Source of the DNA: Angiostrongylus vasorum
Lineage: Eukaryota > Nematoda > Chromadorea > Rhabditida > Metastrongylidae
Assembly: GCA_018806985.1 (NCBI GenBank)
Contig: JADANN010000443.1
Span: 2,719,001 to 2,783,000, forward strand
DNA: 64,000 bases
Direction: 5' to 3'
Part shown: positions 47,746 through 59,873 of the stretch, in pieces
Numbering within the stretch: position 1 is the stretch's first letter
Layout of the letters: every line of letters begins with the position of its first letter
Position numbers and translations under genes: made by a program
The notes under the pieces: model-generated
Seen by the model: only the letters and a program-made list of their open reading frames with translations
Told to the model about the DNA's origin: nothing
Databases searched by the model: none

Positions 47746-50700
47746 ATGGAGGAGCTTTTGGAAGCTATTCGAAATCCCTTCCTCATCGTCTACGCCACAA
47801 TTTTGCTGTCTTTTTGCGTGGTAAGCGGTTTATACATTTCTTTTTGTTCTTCAGAACTTTCTATTTACTGCTGTTTGATGAATATTTATTAAGTTGTAAC
47901 GATTCCGAACTGGAAATCCTGAGTTTTTGCCTATACATATAGAAGGCCGCGTACGGGGCAGTGGTGGGAGGTGCCTTGCAATACACATGGGATCGATCCC
48001 GGTACCCAGGCTCACCAAACCTTCCACCTCTCTGGGGTCGCCAAATTGGTACCAGACTTGTCTTGAAGGATAGTAGCACTGGATCGATACATCGCTGGGC
48101 CACCGCGAGTAATTGTAAAAAGCCAGATATGCATTCTGTCACCTCCAAACGATGCCAAGTGAAGTCGAAAGCATGGCGCATCCCTAAGGGATTGATCAAT
48201 ACAGAGAGCTCTATCGTTTTTTATCCTTTGTACATTTAATTAAAAGACCTGACTATTTGCGCATTCCAGCATTCCTTTTTCATTGACTCCGTTCGGTGTC
48301 GCGTATCCGATATCTACGAAGGCTGTCGAATTCGCGTGTAGGTTCGGTGGCTAATCAAGTATTTTTTCTTCTTCATGAATGTCGATGGGGCTAACTTTTC
48401 CTATACAGGTCTGGTACCGATTCTCCGATCGCGAAGGAATAGGAGACTTAGATATCATTTCTATGCTAATTAATCCAGTAGTTCAAGATAGGGATACAAA
48501 TGCCTCAGTAGTGGTGGTTGTATTTCAGTGGAGCACCTAGGATTAGTAGTAACGTCTTTGTTCCTTTTTGAAAGTTCACCATAAATAGCTGAGCATGTTC
48601 GTTTTAATGTTGAGCCAAGTTTCTTTTTTTTTTCATAATAAGAGTAACCTGAACTTATGTGAATTTACGGGACATCTAATATGTCTACACGCCGTGGCAG
48701 CTCTAAGTTTCTCAACCTCAAACACGCCATCGTTTTACGCTTTTTTCCTTCGGAAAAGAACAACCCATTAATCACGAAGTTTTTGAGTTTGTATGGAAAA
48801 CACTTTGATTTGTTCTTCAGAGTTGAATTATCTATGGAGGTTGATGGGTCTTGTACAGCTTATTCAACATCCACTATACCAAAGTGGTCCAGTTTATGAT
48901 GCATTTGGTAGTGGTTGATTTGTTCTAAGTAGTGAAACAAACCCTATATGTTTTGTTTCAGTTGGAGGCTTCCCAGTTTTCACATCTAAACTTTCCTAAT
49001 GTAAAGTGTATTGCTCATTGGGCGTACGTTCTGAGGGAAACGGAGGGTAACCCACATGCTCCGGACCATACACATATATTGAACCATGTCAGTTATGTCA
49101 CTTAGCTACTTTCTTCTGTCTAGTAATCAGAATGAGTACTCTAAGGTTACAGAAGCAGTTGTATTTTCAGGTCGTGTATTTCAAGTGGTCCAAATCCATC
49201 TTAATTGATCAAAAAAATGAACCATTGGAATCTACATTTTTGCTAGCAAAGTATATGTTTGTTCTGACATAATAGAATCCCAAAATCCCAAGGCGATGGT
49301 TTTTTGTGGAATGCGGCAAAAATCATTTTCTTAAATCGAGCGACTTGTGTGAGAGTTTCAAGACGGTTACAAATCATCTTTAAAATGGAGTGAAAACTTT
49401 TTTAAAATTACAGTAAGTTGTCCAAAAACAGTTCAGCTTCTGGATGCTAAAAGTAGTATTTTAGCAACTTTTTCTTTCTTGTGCATACTGTTCCATAACA
49501 GCCTGCAGTACCATGAACGGTTCACTCATAGTGTTTTGTTTTGAATCACGTTTGGTGAATAATTGAATTAGGTTTTAAGCTTTAAGCTTAAGTTCTCATG
49601 CCATTGATTTGGACGGCTCGACCTTTGGACTGTATACTAGGGCTTTTGCTTTTCATTCACTTTCTTTTCTGCAGGCTACAATATTTAGTTCATGTCAGGT
49701 ACATGGATGTCAACAACTTGGAGATAAAGTTGAAATTGAGTTCCAAGCGTTTCGACTGCAACAGTTCGAACTAAGTGGCAACGTTATAGGGAGCAAGAAT
49801 TTCCGATTTCAATACGAAGCTGTATCTTTGAATTCGAGTGCGCTGAGGAGGTGATCGCTGAGGATTTTCATCTCGTCATCTTTTACAGTGTTCACTTTAC
49901 TGTCTAAGGTGCATAGTAACCTCATGGCGGGAGTTGATTGGCCACAATGTTGACGAACTGCTGGCAAACAGTGTCGGCGCGGTGCTCATTATCATACCTT
50001 CAGATTTGGATGCACTTTCGCCAACTGACAAAGCGGTGATTGTAAACTCGTCTTTCTGCTTTGCTATTTCAACTAATTTTTTTCTTTCTTGAAAATCCTT
50101 ACTATTCATCGGACTTCAGCTCTTTACGAATTTGGAACGCAAACTAGCCACAGCACGCACTGATCTGGGCGTTTACGTGTGCCATTCATCGCCTGAGGCC
50201 AACGCCATTCTAAATGATGTCCAGTCATCTTCTGGCGCTAAAAATTTGGCAGTCCAGCAACTCATGAGTTCTATTGCTGCGAATACTTTCCAGGTAGATA
50301 TCTTTGTTTTTCAAAACTCAAGTTGTCATTCGATCTTATTTTAGACATAGTTTTTTGAAGATTCTGATTTAGTTCACATCAGCAGGGTCACCATCAATGA
50401 ATGCTCTGACTTACAAGCCCAACAATATCATTGTAAGTCTTTAAAGGTTTCATTCCGTGCTTTTCTTTTCATCTTCTTAGTCATTTGTTTATACACTCGT
50501 TATTTGAACGTTTTTGACTTGGTTGCAACGTTCACTTTATGCTCCTTCCATGTCAAAAAGTGCTGTTCATTCTGTCTGCATTCATCTACATATACATATA
50601 CATGTATATATGCACGTAGATATGCTTGTATATGTGTATGTACGTGTAAATGTCTAGATATATGTGTGCATATATACATATGTATACATGTATGTAACGT

Positions 50701-53700
50701 TTAAAATGTTATTTGTAGGGTCGCCTAAGTAGCAGCAGACGATCCGCACCAACAATTGCCTTCGTTGCTCATTATGATTCCCATGCCGCATTCCCTGGCA
50801 TTGCTGTAGGAGCGGACTCGAATGGTAGTGGTGTAGTAGTTCTGCTGGAACTACTTGCTATATTCCGGAAGTTTTATGAAAAGCCTTCCACCAAGCCCCC
50901 ATTCAATCTAGTCAGTGTTACCACTTTTGCATGTTTATTTATGAATGTTGTTTACGTAAATAACATATCTGTTTAAAAATGCTCTGGCGCTGTAAGTTAC
51001 TCAGAAAATTTCATTGTTGTTGATGAGGAAGTCTTTTTCACCAAAGAATGAAGAAGAAAATCTACCGGTCTTTTCCAACAAGATATAGCCAGTTTTTTGG
51101 AGCCCACAAGGAATTTTTACTTCTTTCTTTGTTTGGCATTTCATAGAAGTGGGTACGATAGTGTCTCTCAACATGTCCTTCTTGTTTTTTGGCTGTTGGA
51201 ACTGCATTAAAACTTCTCAAAATTCGATTTTTTCTCCCGGTCTTGCATTTAATCCTGAAGAGTTTCGAGAAAACGATTGGGTATCGTCTTAAAATTACAC
51301 GCACTACCGTTAGTGAAATGGGCAATAGCTTCTATAGATTTGTCAAGTCCTGACTCCTCAACAGCGCTAGTTTCAAAAATCATTGATAAGGGGGGAAAGG
51401 GCAAAGCTCTCGGCGTTGATCCAATCCCTTAGGGATGCGCCATGCATTCGACTTCAATAAGCATCGATGGAGGTGATTGGGTTCATATCTGGCCTCTACA
51501 ATGACTCGCGGTGGCCTATCGATATATCGAGCCAGTGCTGCTATCCTCCTAGACAAGTCAGATACCACTTTGCCGATCCCGGAGAAACGGAAGACTTGGT
51601 GGACATTGGGCGCGGGGATCGATCCCATGCGTGTTGCAGCGGGCCTCCGACCACAGCGCCACACGCGCCTAGTAAAAAATCAGGATAAAGCATTGATAAC
51701 TAGTAAAAAAGCAGGCATGGCCCATTACATGTTATGCAAACCTTCTTGTTAGTTTCTATGGATAGTTGTTATACTTGCAATTTTTATGATATTTTTCTTC
51801 CCTATCCCAGGTTTTCGTATGGACGGCTGCGGGGAAATACAACTACCAGGGAACCAGGCAATTTATCGAAGACTTACAGAGTGATAACTCAGGTACCGCA
51901 TACTGTTGTGGTGTAGGAAATGTCAAAATAGTTCCGGAATGCCCCAAATGAGTTTTAAAATATTGGCACATGCTTATTCCAACTATCTTCTGCGATTTTA
52001 TGCTTTAACAATAGAAGAAGCCCAATAATAGAATTGTGCATATGATGGACGGTATTCATGTTTTTTTAGAAGATAATCATCTAGAACTAGCCATCTGTAT
52101 AGAAGCACTTGGTGGAACGGGTCCACTATATATGCATGCGTCAAAACAGCCTGCAGAGGGATCTGCTGCTGGTTAGTAAACCTGATGTATTTTTCTAAAA
52201 TTTTCCAATCCTTCCGAAATTATATATTATTGTAAAAATCTTGCCTTTATGGATTTTTTTCCAAAAGTAGTGGAATTGGCTGTTGTACAACCACGAGCAT
52301 GCGTCTCATGGTGCAGTTTCTAATGCGCGAACCCTGGGAAAGGGTAATCGTGGTTCGGCCTGGCTTGTGGTCCAACTTTTGCGATTATCTCAGTATCGTT
52401 GTGGTCATATTTCGCATCATATCTTGCTGTGAAACATTGTGGTAGGTAGCAAATAAAAGGTTGGCACTATCTGTTGTTTCTCACAAATAAAAGAAATGGT
52501 TCTTTTAAGAGAATCGTGTTAGGTATTGTGGTCTTACATTTCATTATTTTGTGACCTGTTTGTTGAACGTTTTCTCCAGATCGTCTTTTACGTCGTCTTC
52601 GTCTCGCAGCGCCAAATCATATCGTAGAACTAGTCACAAAGAAGATTAGTGTGAACCAGCCGTCATCATGGGAGCACGAAAAATTCAACATGAAGCGCTT
52701 ACCAGCCGTCACATTGTCTCGTTTGTCTGCTCACGATGATCCAATTAGGAAATCGATGTTAGATACCGTCGGACAACTGAGCATGGAATCACTGGAACAA
52801 AACATTCGGTAGGTGAACTCACTAGTTACTTCGAATATGATTCTACGTTACGACTCCATTGTCTATTATTTACTTTAACATAAGGTTTGCTGTAATTAAT
52901 GAGCACTGACTTCGCAAGTAGTCAGTACGGGGTTGTCATAGTCTGTTTTCAGTTAAATTATTTAATTCAAAGCCTGGAAATTGTGGTTGTATACGTCCAA
53001 CAACTTGTTATATCGTACAATATACAATGCACAATTTATATCATAAAAGCCCTAGGAAGCAGATATCACAGTACTAGTGATGCCGTCCAGTAGGTAGATG
53101 GCCGTGGTTCAACTCCTTTTCAACCCAACCGTGACCTCCACCCTTCCGTCCGGGATCAGGAAGCTGGTATCAGATTTCTCTGGGATCATTTCACTCCATT
53201 CAAACTACAAATGACCCTTAATAAATAAAATAAAAATAAAAAAAAACTACAAATGAGCCTGCGAAGAAGATGTGGGGAACTTCCAGAACGACTTTCTCGA
53301 GAGTTACTGTGAATTATCGAATGGAAGTCACTGTGAATTATCGAATGGGGGGTAATTAAGTGTGTTAAGTGGATTTCGATGAAGCTTGTTCATTCGACAT
53401 TACCAAGCTCTGAACAAATATATTTTGTCAAAAACATGGCAGCAGTATAGGATTCTCTAACACTTAGAACTCGATGTTATTTAACATGCATTCATAGTGG
53501 AAAAGGATCTGTCGGTTCGAATTGGTATCGATTCTTTTCTTGTCGTTTTTAGTAGCGTGTGGTGATTATTTTCTGGCACTTCTTGTATCCAGTCGAAGCT
53601 TTTCCAATGAAGAGCGTTTTAATAAGCGTTGGGTCGAAAAAGCTGTTCTCTAAACTTAATATTATGAAACGAACTCACATTTGGTCACAAAGGATGTTGC

Positions 53701-54456
53701 TGTTAAGAAGAGCACAAAGATAGAGACATCATCCTTATTGAGGACAGTGCTAAGTGGTCTGTATGACCTGCATGAGTCCTTCTGCGATTTACTGCCTTCC
53801 TTTTGGCGGTGTAGTACAAAGACTGTTGCTAGTGAGGAGGACATATATGAGGGGAGCAGATCATTATTTGATTTCAATTCACGGGCACGTGTGTTGAAAA
53901 AGTTAAGAATCGACTAGATTTAGCACTCATGCAAAATTGGGCTTCGAACTCAAAATGTTAGTATCAATTTGATGCTGACTATTGTAAACCTAGAGTACTT
54001 TAGAATATTGATAAACAAAACTACGAGAACTGTCTTAGTACGATTGCCGAGGCTGTACTTGGACACATGCTGTCTTTGCCCGAAACTGGTTACTCTTCTG
54101 ATCCGCGTGTCTCAGCTGATACATCACTGTTATCACGAGATGCCGTCGATCGGCAGAGATTGGCCCATTCGATCCGACTTTTCGCATCTCGACCACGATC
54201 AGTTGCTGATGAGGCCGCGACGGTAGCATGTGCGGCAAATTTAGCAGTTGCTGTAGGAAACTACGCCAAGGTCACAGTATCACCCGTCTCAATGCATGAA
54301 GTACAGATTTGGCCTGGAACGTCAGATCGCTTGATGGCAGAGCGTGTCAAACCAGCTGTTTTTGATCTCATCATCGCTGGTGGTGTATTCTCTTACCTCG
54401 CTGTATTTTACTATGTGAGTAGACTGAAGTCTTTCCATGAGAATAACTCTTTTTGA
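47746..54456 (+). CDS. nra-2: Nicalin (nicastrin-like ER membrane protein)
   Basis: ER membrane protein with a peptidase-M28-like lumenal domain; works with NOMO and TMEM147, and in C. elegans (NRA-2) controls acetylcholine receptor assembly. Ten exons: 47746-47820, 49675-49850, 49909-50035, 50120-50293, 50373-50432, 50719-50910, 51811-51892, 52070-52171, 52580-52808, 54039-54456. They give 544 residues with every phase matching; human nicalin has 563. Seen: a hydrophobic N-terminal segment (LIVYATILLSFCV), QAFRLQQFELSGNVIGSKN, VGAVLIIIPSDLDAL, the M28 core TIAFVAHYDSHAAFPG and GADSNGSGVVVLLELLAIF, AAGKYNYQGTRQFIED, SWEHEKFNMKRLPAVTLS, and VKPAVFDLIIAGGVFSYLAV as C-terminal membrane helix. 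A GTGAGT donor at 54414 could extend the tail, but the in-frame TGA at 54454 gives a complete protein. Confidence 0.95.
47945..48235 (+). mobile_element. SINE-B copy in nra-2 intron 1
   Basis: Sense: head acggggcagtggtgggaggtgcc with B box gggatcgatccc on the left, tail attgatcaatacagagagct on the right. Confidence 0.85.
48240..49674. other. Rest of nra-2 intron 1
   Basis: 1.4 kb without recognised coding sequence. 48290-48450 shows weak SINE-E/B-like pieces (catgaatgtcgatgg; ggtctggtaccgattct). Confidence 0.4.
50580..50700. repeat. TA/TG-rich low-complexity run
   Basis: Alternating tatata/tgtata with interruptions, in the nra-2 intron between 50432 and 50719. Confidence 0.7.
51395..51685 (-). 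mobile_element. SINE-B copy in an nra-2 intron
   Basis: Antisense, complete: gcaaagctctcggcgttgat on the left, head complement accacagcgccacacgcgcc on the right, B box complement ggggatcgatcccat. Confidence 0.9.
52295..52470 (+). mobile_element. SINE-D copy in an nra-2 intron
   Basis: A-box-like gtctcatggtgcagtttcta, B box gtggttcggcctggc, then gcgattatctcagtatcgtt gtggtcatatttcgca. Confidence 0.75.
53070..53240 (+). mobile_element. Possible tRNA-derived SINE of another family
   Basis: gatgccgtccagtaggtaga (A-box-like) and gtggttcaactcc (B-box-like) about 35 bases apart, ending in an A-rich tail (aataaaataaaaataaaaaa at 53222-53246). A single copy is seen here. Confidence 0.4.
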
Positions 54457-57400
54457 CCCACATTAAAGTTTTGTTGCCTTATCTCTGAATTTATCTCTAT
54501 ATTTGGCCAGGATCGAAGTTCTATTACGAAATTACAGAAATTCCTAGCATTTTTCTCCTTCGGTTCTCTCATTACCTCCTACATTTAACGCAGATCCTGT
54601 CTCCTGAATGATGGTGGCCAGATTGTTTGCCCTCTTTAAGGACGGGGCATGAGGCTTGAAGGCTACGCATACTTTAGAAAACATTTGAGATTTGAGATTG
54701 ATTTGAGCATGTTCAGCCTAAAAGCGTCGCAGGTTTGCCACCTGCCTATGTGCTAAATGGATTCAAAATGGTAGTGTCTGGTATTTTTATCCAACATGAA
54801 TTCCACTCGGTGAAGATTATGAGGAACGGATAATATCTTTCGTCAAAAAAAGACCGCAGAGCTTTTGTTGACGTCGTTACACAACTTCTGTGACATAACA
54901 GTAACGAAAGAGAGACCAAGCTGGTCACTACCATTCCCGAAGATTCAAGTTTATATCAACCATTTCATGGGCATATTAGTTTTTTTACACTTGGAGGACA
55001 AATTTTGTTAAGCTGGACAAATTCTGGCTAAATCAGAAGTAATTTTGGTCGAGGGGATTGGTAGAGCTGTGCACAGGCCAAGTGCATGCCAGTAGTTCTC
55101 TATGAAACACACACCGTTAGTGATTTTTTATTAAATATTCGTGCTTCGTACTTTAGAACAATGTGCAGAGTTGAACTTGTTGAGTGAAGGCGTTTTTAGT
55201 CGTATGCTTCCTTCCCAAAATTGTACTCATATTCTTAGCGCCTTTTTTAGCATCTGTTCCTGCGGTAACAATGCATGCCGTTAACTGTTATATTCTAAAC
55301 AATACCTCGTTTTACATATACTTTCTTAAGTATTAAATATGTTTAAATGCCACAACCTACTTATACATGGCATTGTTCATCGAGTTGAATATTTCAGATG
55401 ATCAACAAAGCCCAGAGTACGCTCGAAATTGCTATGCTCAAATTACGGAAGCGACTATAACATGTACGATTATTGGTGTTAGTGTCAGTAATTTATTTAG
55501 TCTACAGAATCCATCTCATTTGCTCCTGAGTAGTTATTATCTGAATTAAAAGAATTAGTTCCACTATTTCTACCTTTTTCAATGTTGGTGTTAGAAAGGA
55601 ACTCTGTGACAAACAACAGTCACTACAGAATAGCTTTTTGATTCTAGCGGGCTTATCGTTTGTCTGACATCTTGAGCTTTTGTGCCAGTATTCGCTTGAA
55701 TCTGTCTTTTTTTCGGAAAGCTTCGTTTGCACATTCATGACCCTTACTCTAAGTGTGTGTGCTGCTATATTTAACTCGATTTTTGCTACCTTATTTCGAG
55801 AAAGTATCCCAGTGAAATATTTCCTGTCTTATGAGTTTCTATGCAGAGAGAAATGTTGACGGGACGAACTGTGTTCTGATGTTTTCTTGCTATGCCGTTG
55901 AATGAGTTGCATCTTCAGGCACATTCTTGTTTAGTTTTGTTATGGTTGGTCAACTTTTATGAATGTTGTAGGCATGCGATTACGGCAACAACAGTACGGG
56001 AATAGATGTTGAGTTCATTAGATGAGTAGTTGTGCAGCGACCTATGTCTGGTGACATTGCCTGTCTAATTCAATTTGATTGTTGTATTACTGAGTAGGGC
56101 TTTTTTTCTCCAGAATCTAGACATAGTCGTGCTGAGACATTCTTGGAAGATGGCCGCATGGGACTCGCTTTAGTTCTTCTCCGCGCGCCATGATTCATTG
56201 GACACAGTGCGTCATCTCCACTTTTAGGCTTAGTTGAAGTTAGAATTCTTATGATTTCAAATGTAGCCTGGGCAGACGTGAACATCAGCGATGCATTCTG
56301 GAACACATCGTTCTAGTAGACGGACATCCCGTCTGCCCAACTAGGTCGTTGCTTAAGGTACGAGTATTGACGAGAAGAATCTAGCTTTAGATTCATGGAT
56401 TTCCTGACAGGATGCGAGAACATTCTTGTCGGCGAAGATCTCCATAGATTTTGATGCTTCGCTTTTCAACTAGTAGAGTTCACGATGAGATGAGATATGT
56501 TTATTTAAAGTTGGAAAAGCTAGATTACTTTAGCGTGTCCATATTGTGCTTAAGCACTAATGGGCCGGCTATTGGAGTATTTTCATACTAATTCATAGGG
56601 TTCACTATTTGTGCAGAACACAACTGATTTTAGACCTACAAAAAAACGGAAAGTGAGGATCTGGTTATTGCTTACCAGAAAATTTAATGGTAAAATAGAA
56701 GCGGTTCGCAGCACAATTTAAACAGTAGGAGGAAGTATTCATGTTCGGAATAACACAAAAAAAGAAGAGAATACGCAAGCAGTATTCCCAAAAAAAATGT
56801 TGTATTATCTTATCTTTATCATGAGATGTTACAGAGATCTGCACATTTCTCTTGGGAATTGGACCTACCTGTAATTTTTATGTGAAGTCGTCGTACTGTC
56901 TATTAACTATCCACTAATGTAAAGTTGGGTGCATAGGGAACTTCCACATGATAACCTGGAAATCTATCGCGAATCTCGCATTCTGTCGTATTCAATGAAG
57001 TTAAATTTAAATCTTTGGAATATTAGGGATGCTTTGATGGGATATGAATACCGAGTTTTCAGTGGATATGGAAGACAGAAGTGACCGAATAATAATTTGC
57101 TATGTACAGGTGTTAATTGTGATGCTTTCAAACATGGTTACAGCTTTAATCTTACTAGATTTGAGCAAACTGCTGAAGTTTGTATAAGTTCGATGATGAA
57201 AGGATTCCTAATACAGAAATTCAGTGTTGGTTCTGTTGGTTCTGCCCGGAGTACTCATTTACATGAATTGTTCTTCCCGCAAACTTTCATTGTTGTCATA
57301 GGCAATGATGCATCGTCCTCGTTCGCATCGCCCTTCGTAGCATATCGACGTTTCCTCGAAACCTTCGCAGTTCCCTCCTGGTTGGATCTTCGCTATACAA

Positions 57401-58335
57401 AGTGGAATAGTGTTGACCAGGTGGCAGAACAGATATCTGAAAAACAAAACTATCACTACGTATTCCCCGTATATCTATCAATTTACCGCTTTATCGGGTG
57501 AATGTCGTTCAAGGTGTCCAACAGCGGTGAGTTTATCCATCACTGAGGTCAGACAAGAAGTATGACGAGTTCGATATTTTCATCTAGGAGCCCAACCTAA
57601 GATCCTAATATTCGAGCTCATACTGAGGAGAAGAACCCCTTTAAACAAAGTGGAACACCTCCCTCAGATCTCCGACCTCGGCGACTGCTTGTGCTGACGA
57701 TTTCGTAATTTCCTTTCTCAGGTTATTCCAGACTTCAAGAGAATAACCGTACCAAAAAGATGAGTTGTGGTAGTCTAATACATAATCCCAGAGGTTGATT
57801 TTTTCAACAACCGACGATAGTTTTTAATCACTTGGGAATTTAAGGAATTGAGAACACAGATTTATAGACCAGACTCGCCGTATAGTCTTAAGCGTCTATG
57901 TGATCATTACAGATATTACTTGGACTTTGTTGAAAATCTCGTTTGAAATCGAAATTCTAAAGAAAAGAAGTCGAGGACAAGGTCTGATTTTTTAAATTTT
58001 CCCACGAAAGGGCGGCAGCTGCAAATATATTGGTGAACACCGTGTCCTGCTGGATTTTCTTGTTCAATTATTAAGGACGAAAGCTGCTTTGGGTATGACG
58101 TATGCTTATCATTATTGGATGCTGTTACAATCAAGTTTTGTTAACAAATTAGCGATGAGGGCAGCTATACATTACTTTTCTTTTCGTACGTTTATCTTGC
58201 CACATAGAGTTTTCTTGCTTCACGTTTTGTAATCATAAGATAGATTATCCTACATAGATGATATGACGGGGATCGACATAAAAAGTTATGTTCTGTACTT
58301 GTACTGTATCCCTTCCGAACGACTTTATTCATCCA
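54457..58335. other. Long region without a recognised gene
   Basis: Nearly 4 kb between nra-2 and a SINE-A. Open frames are short. The longest (57097-57501 plus) and its minus-strand overlap (57259-57456, with GNCEGFEETSICYEGRCERG) match no family I can name; the Cys spacing of the minus frame vaguely recalls small Cys-rich modules. Confidence 0.4.
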
Positions 58336-58780
58336 TAATTTGACAACCTTACAACGGTTTACCGCCTCATCATGGCCGGGAGGTTTTCCTGGGTGTCGGG
58401 CTGCGAGGTACAGCGAGGCGATTCATCATCCTCCTCCTCCTCCTCTTTCTCCCTCCCACCAGTAGGGCTTCACGAGCTGAACGAGTCCGATGTTTCCATC
58501 AGGAAGCTCAGCTAAGGGTAAACCAATACCAGGATCCCCCACCATCCTGCCACCAAACTAGTCGCATGGTGGCAAATCCCCCTCTGATCCACAAAGGCGG
58601 CGACTGTCTGTGGTGGTGACGAAGTGGAGCAGACTTTGGCCAGACTGACCTCGGGAATCCAAAGAGCCGCGATCGCTAAACCAGCAAAACTCCGAAAAAA
58701 TGGAAATTGCCCTACCTTGTGGCCTGCACAACCAGTGAGGACGACCCATCTAAGTATCCAAGTAAGTAAGTAATTTGACA
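58336..58780 (+). mobile_element. SINE-A with target-site duplication and TCC run
   Basis: Element 58346-58770 with tail ccaagtaagtaag. It is flanked by a perfect 10-base duplication taatttgaca (58336-58345 and 58771-58780). A (TCC)n run at 58425-58455 lengthens it to 425 bases. Confidence 0.9.
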
Positions 58781-59469
58781 GGGAAATGACTGTTACTTCA
58801 ATTGTAACCACTATAATGGATCATAGTTATCGTATGGAGTGGGACAGTATATTAAAACTTAGAAATCTACTCAAGATAAGCTGTAAAAAAACTTTCATAC
58901 GCTGATAGCCAGGTGGTTGTATGATGGGTTAAAGTAACATGTAGTAAATAGTAGCATACATACAATGCGCACCCTGTGGCAATAAAGCAAATCCCTTTTA
59001 CAATCCTGTGATGTTCACTGCCCCTCAAGTCCTCTATTTATCGAGAAGAAATTTTTTTCTATTCTCGGAAAACCGGAAAGTTCATAACGACATGAAATCA
59101 GAAGTCCTCCCATACTCACGCCACGTAGAATATGCGTCAGCAATAGTGGGTTAAAGATCGTTTCATTAAGTACGGTTTTTCTTTTTTTGTCACCCCCAAC
59201 GATCTTGAGCAAAACAACGGCAAAATGGGCTCACTTTGATCCGCAATCCTGTTTAGATTTTGAGCATCTTGGCCACTTATCGTACTCGTACATGTAATCT
59301 GTGTAGTGGTTCGAAAGCACGTCTTCGTTCGTATACGGCTCTAGATCCTGAACAGATGTCAATGTAAACCAACTTTCATTAAACTTCGGTATAAATGATC
59401 AATGTGCCTTGCATCATTGATAAGCTAACACGAGATTGTTACTAAACTTGTATCCTTTCAACGTCTTCT

Positions 59470-59660
59470 GTCTTCCTCAGTATGCCTCATTCAAGCGGTG
59501 TTCTACCGAAGACGATCCGACTCTATGCGACGACGAAGACACCACATCGAGAGTACGAACCAGCATAGGCATAAACCTTGATCGTCGACTCTGAGGAAGA
59601 CGAATACGTCGAAACGTTAGCCGAATAAAAGTTTGGTAACAACCTCGTGTTAGGCCCATC
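59470..59660 (+). repeat. Dispersed 'cgaaacgttagcc' repeat
   Basis: ctctgaggaagacgaatacg tcgaaacgttagccgaataaa with upstream gaccacacatcgagagtacg-type sequence. An inverted relative lies at 60985-61180 and shorter relatives at 23100, 29190 and 46990. Family unknown. Confidence 0.5.
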
Positions 59661-59873
59661 AGTGAAACAAAGTACCTGAAAAGATATTTTGTTCAGATCA
59701 ACTTTTAACCGTTCATTTCAGTGAGTAAATATTTGCTGTTATTCAATCTTAATTCGCCATGAGCAGCCATAACTACAATTGCAAGAAGCCACCGATAGTT
59801 CAGCAAGCACCAGCGCTTCCGACCAGCATCTGCATTTCAGCATATTAGTCATTTAAGGATGAAAACCTTTCAC

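Noticed and set aside
57097..57501. 134-residue plus-strand open frame
   Set aside because: No recognisable motif and an overlapping minus-strand frame of similar quality; no splice or homology support.
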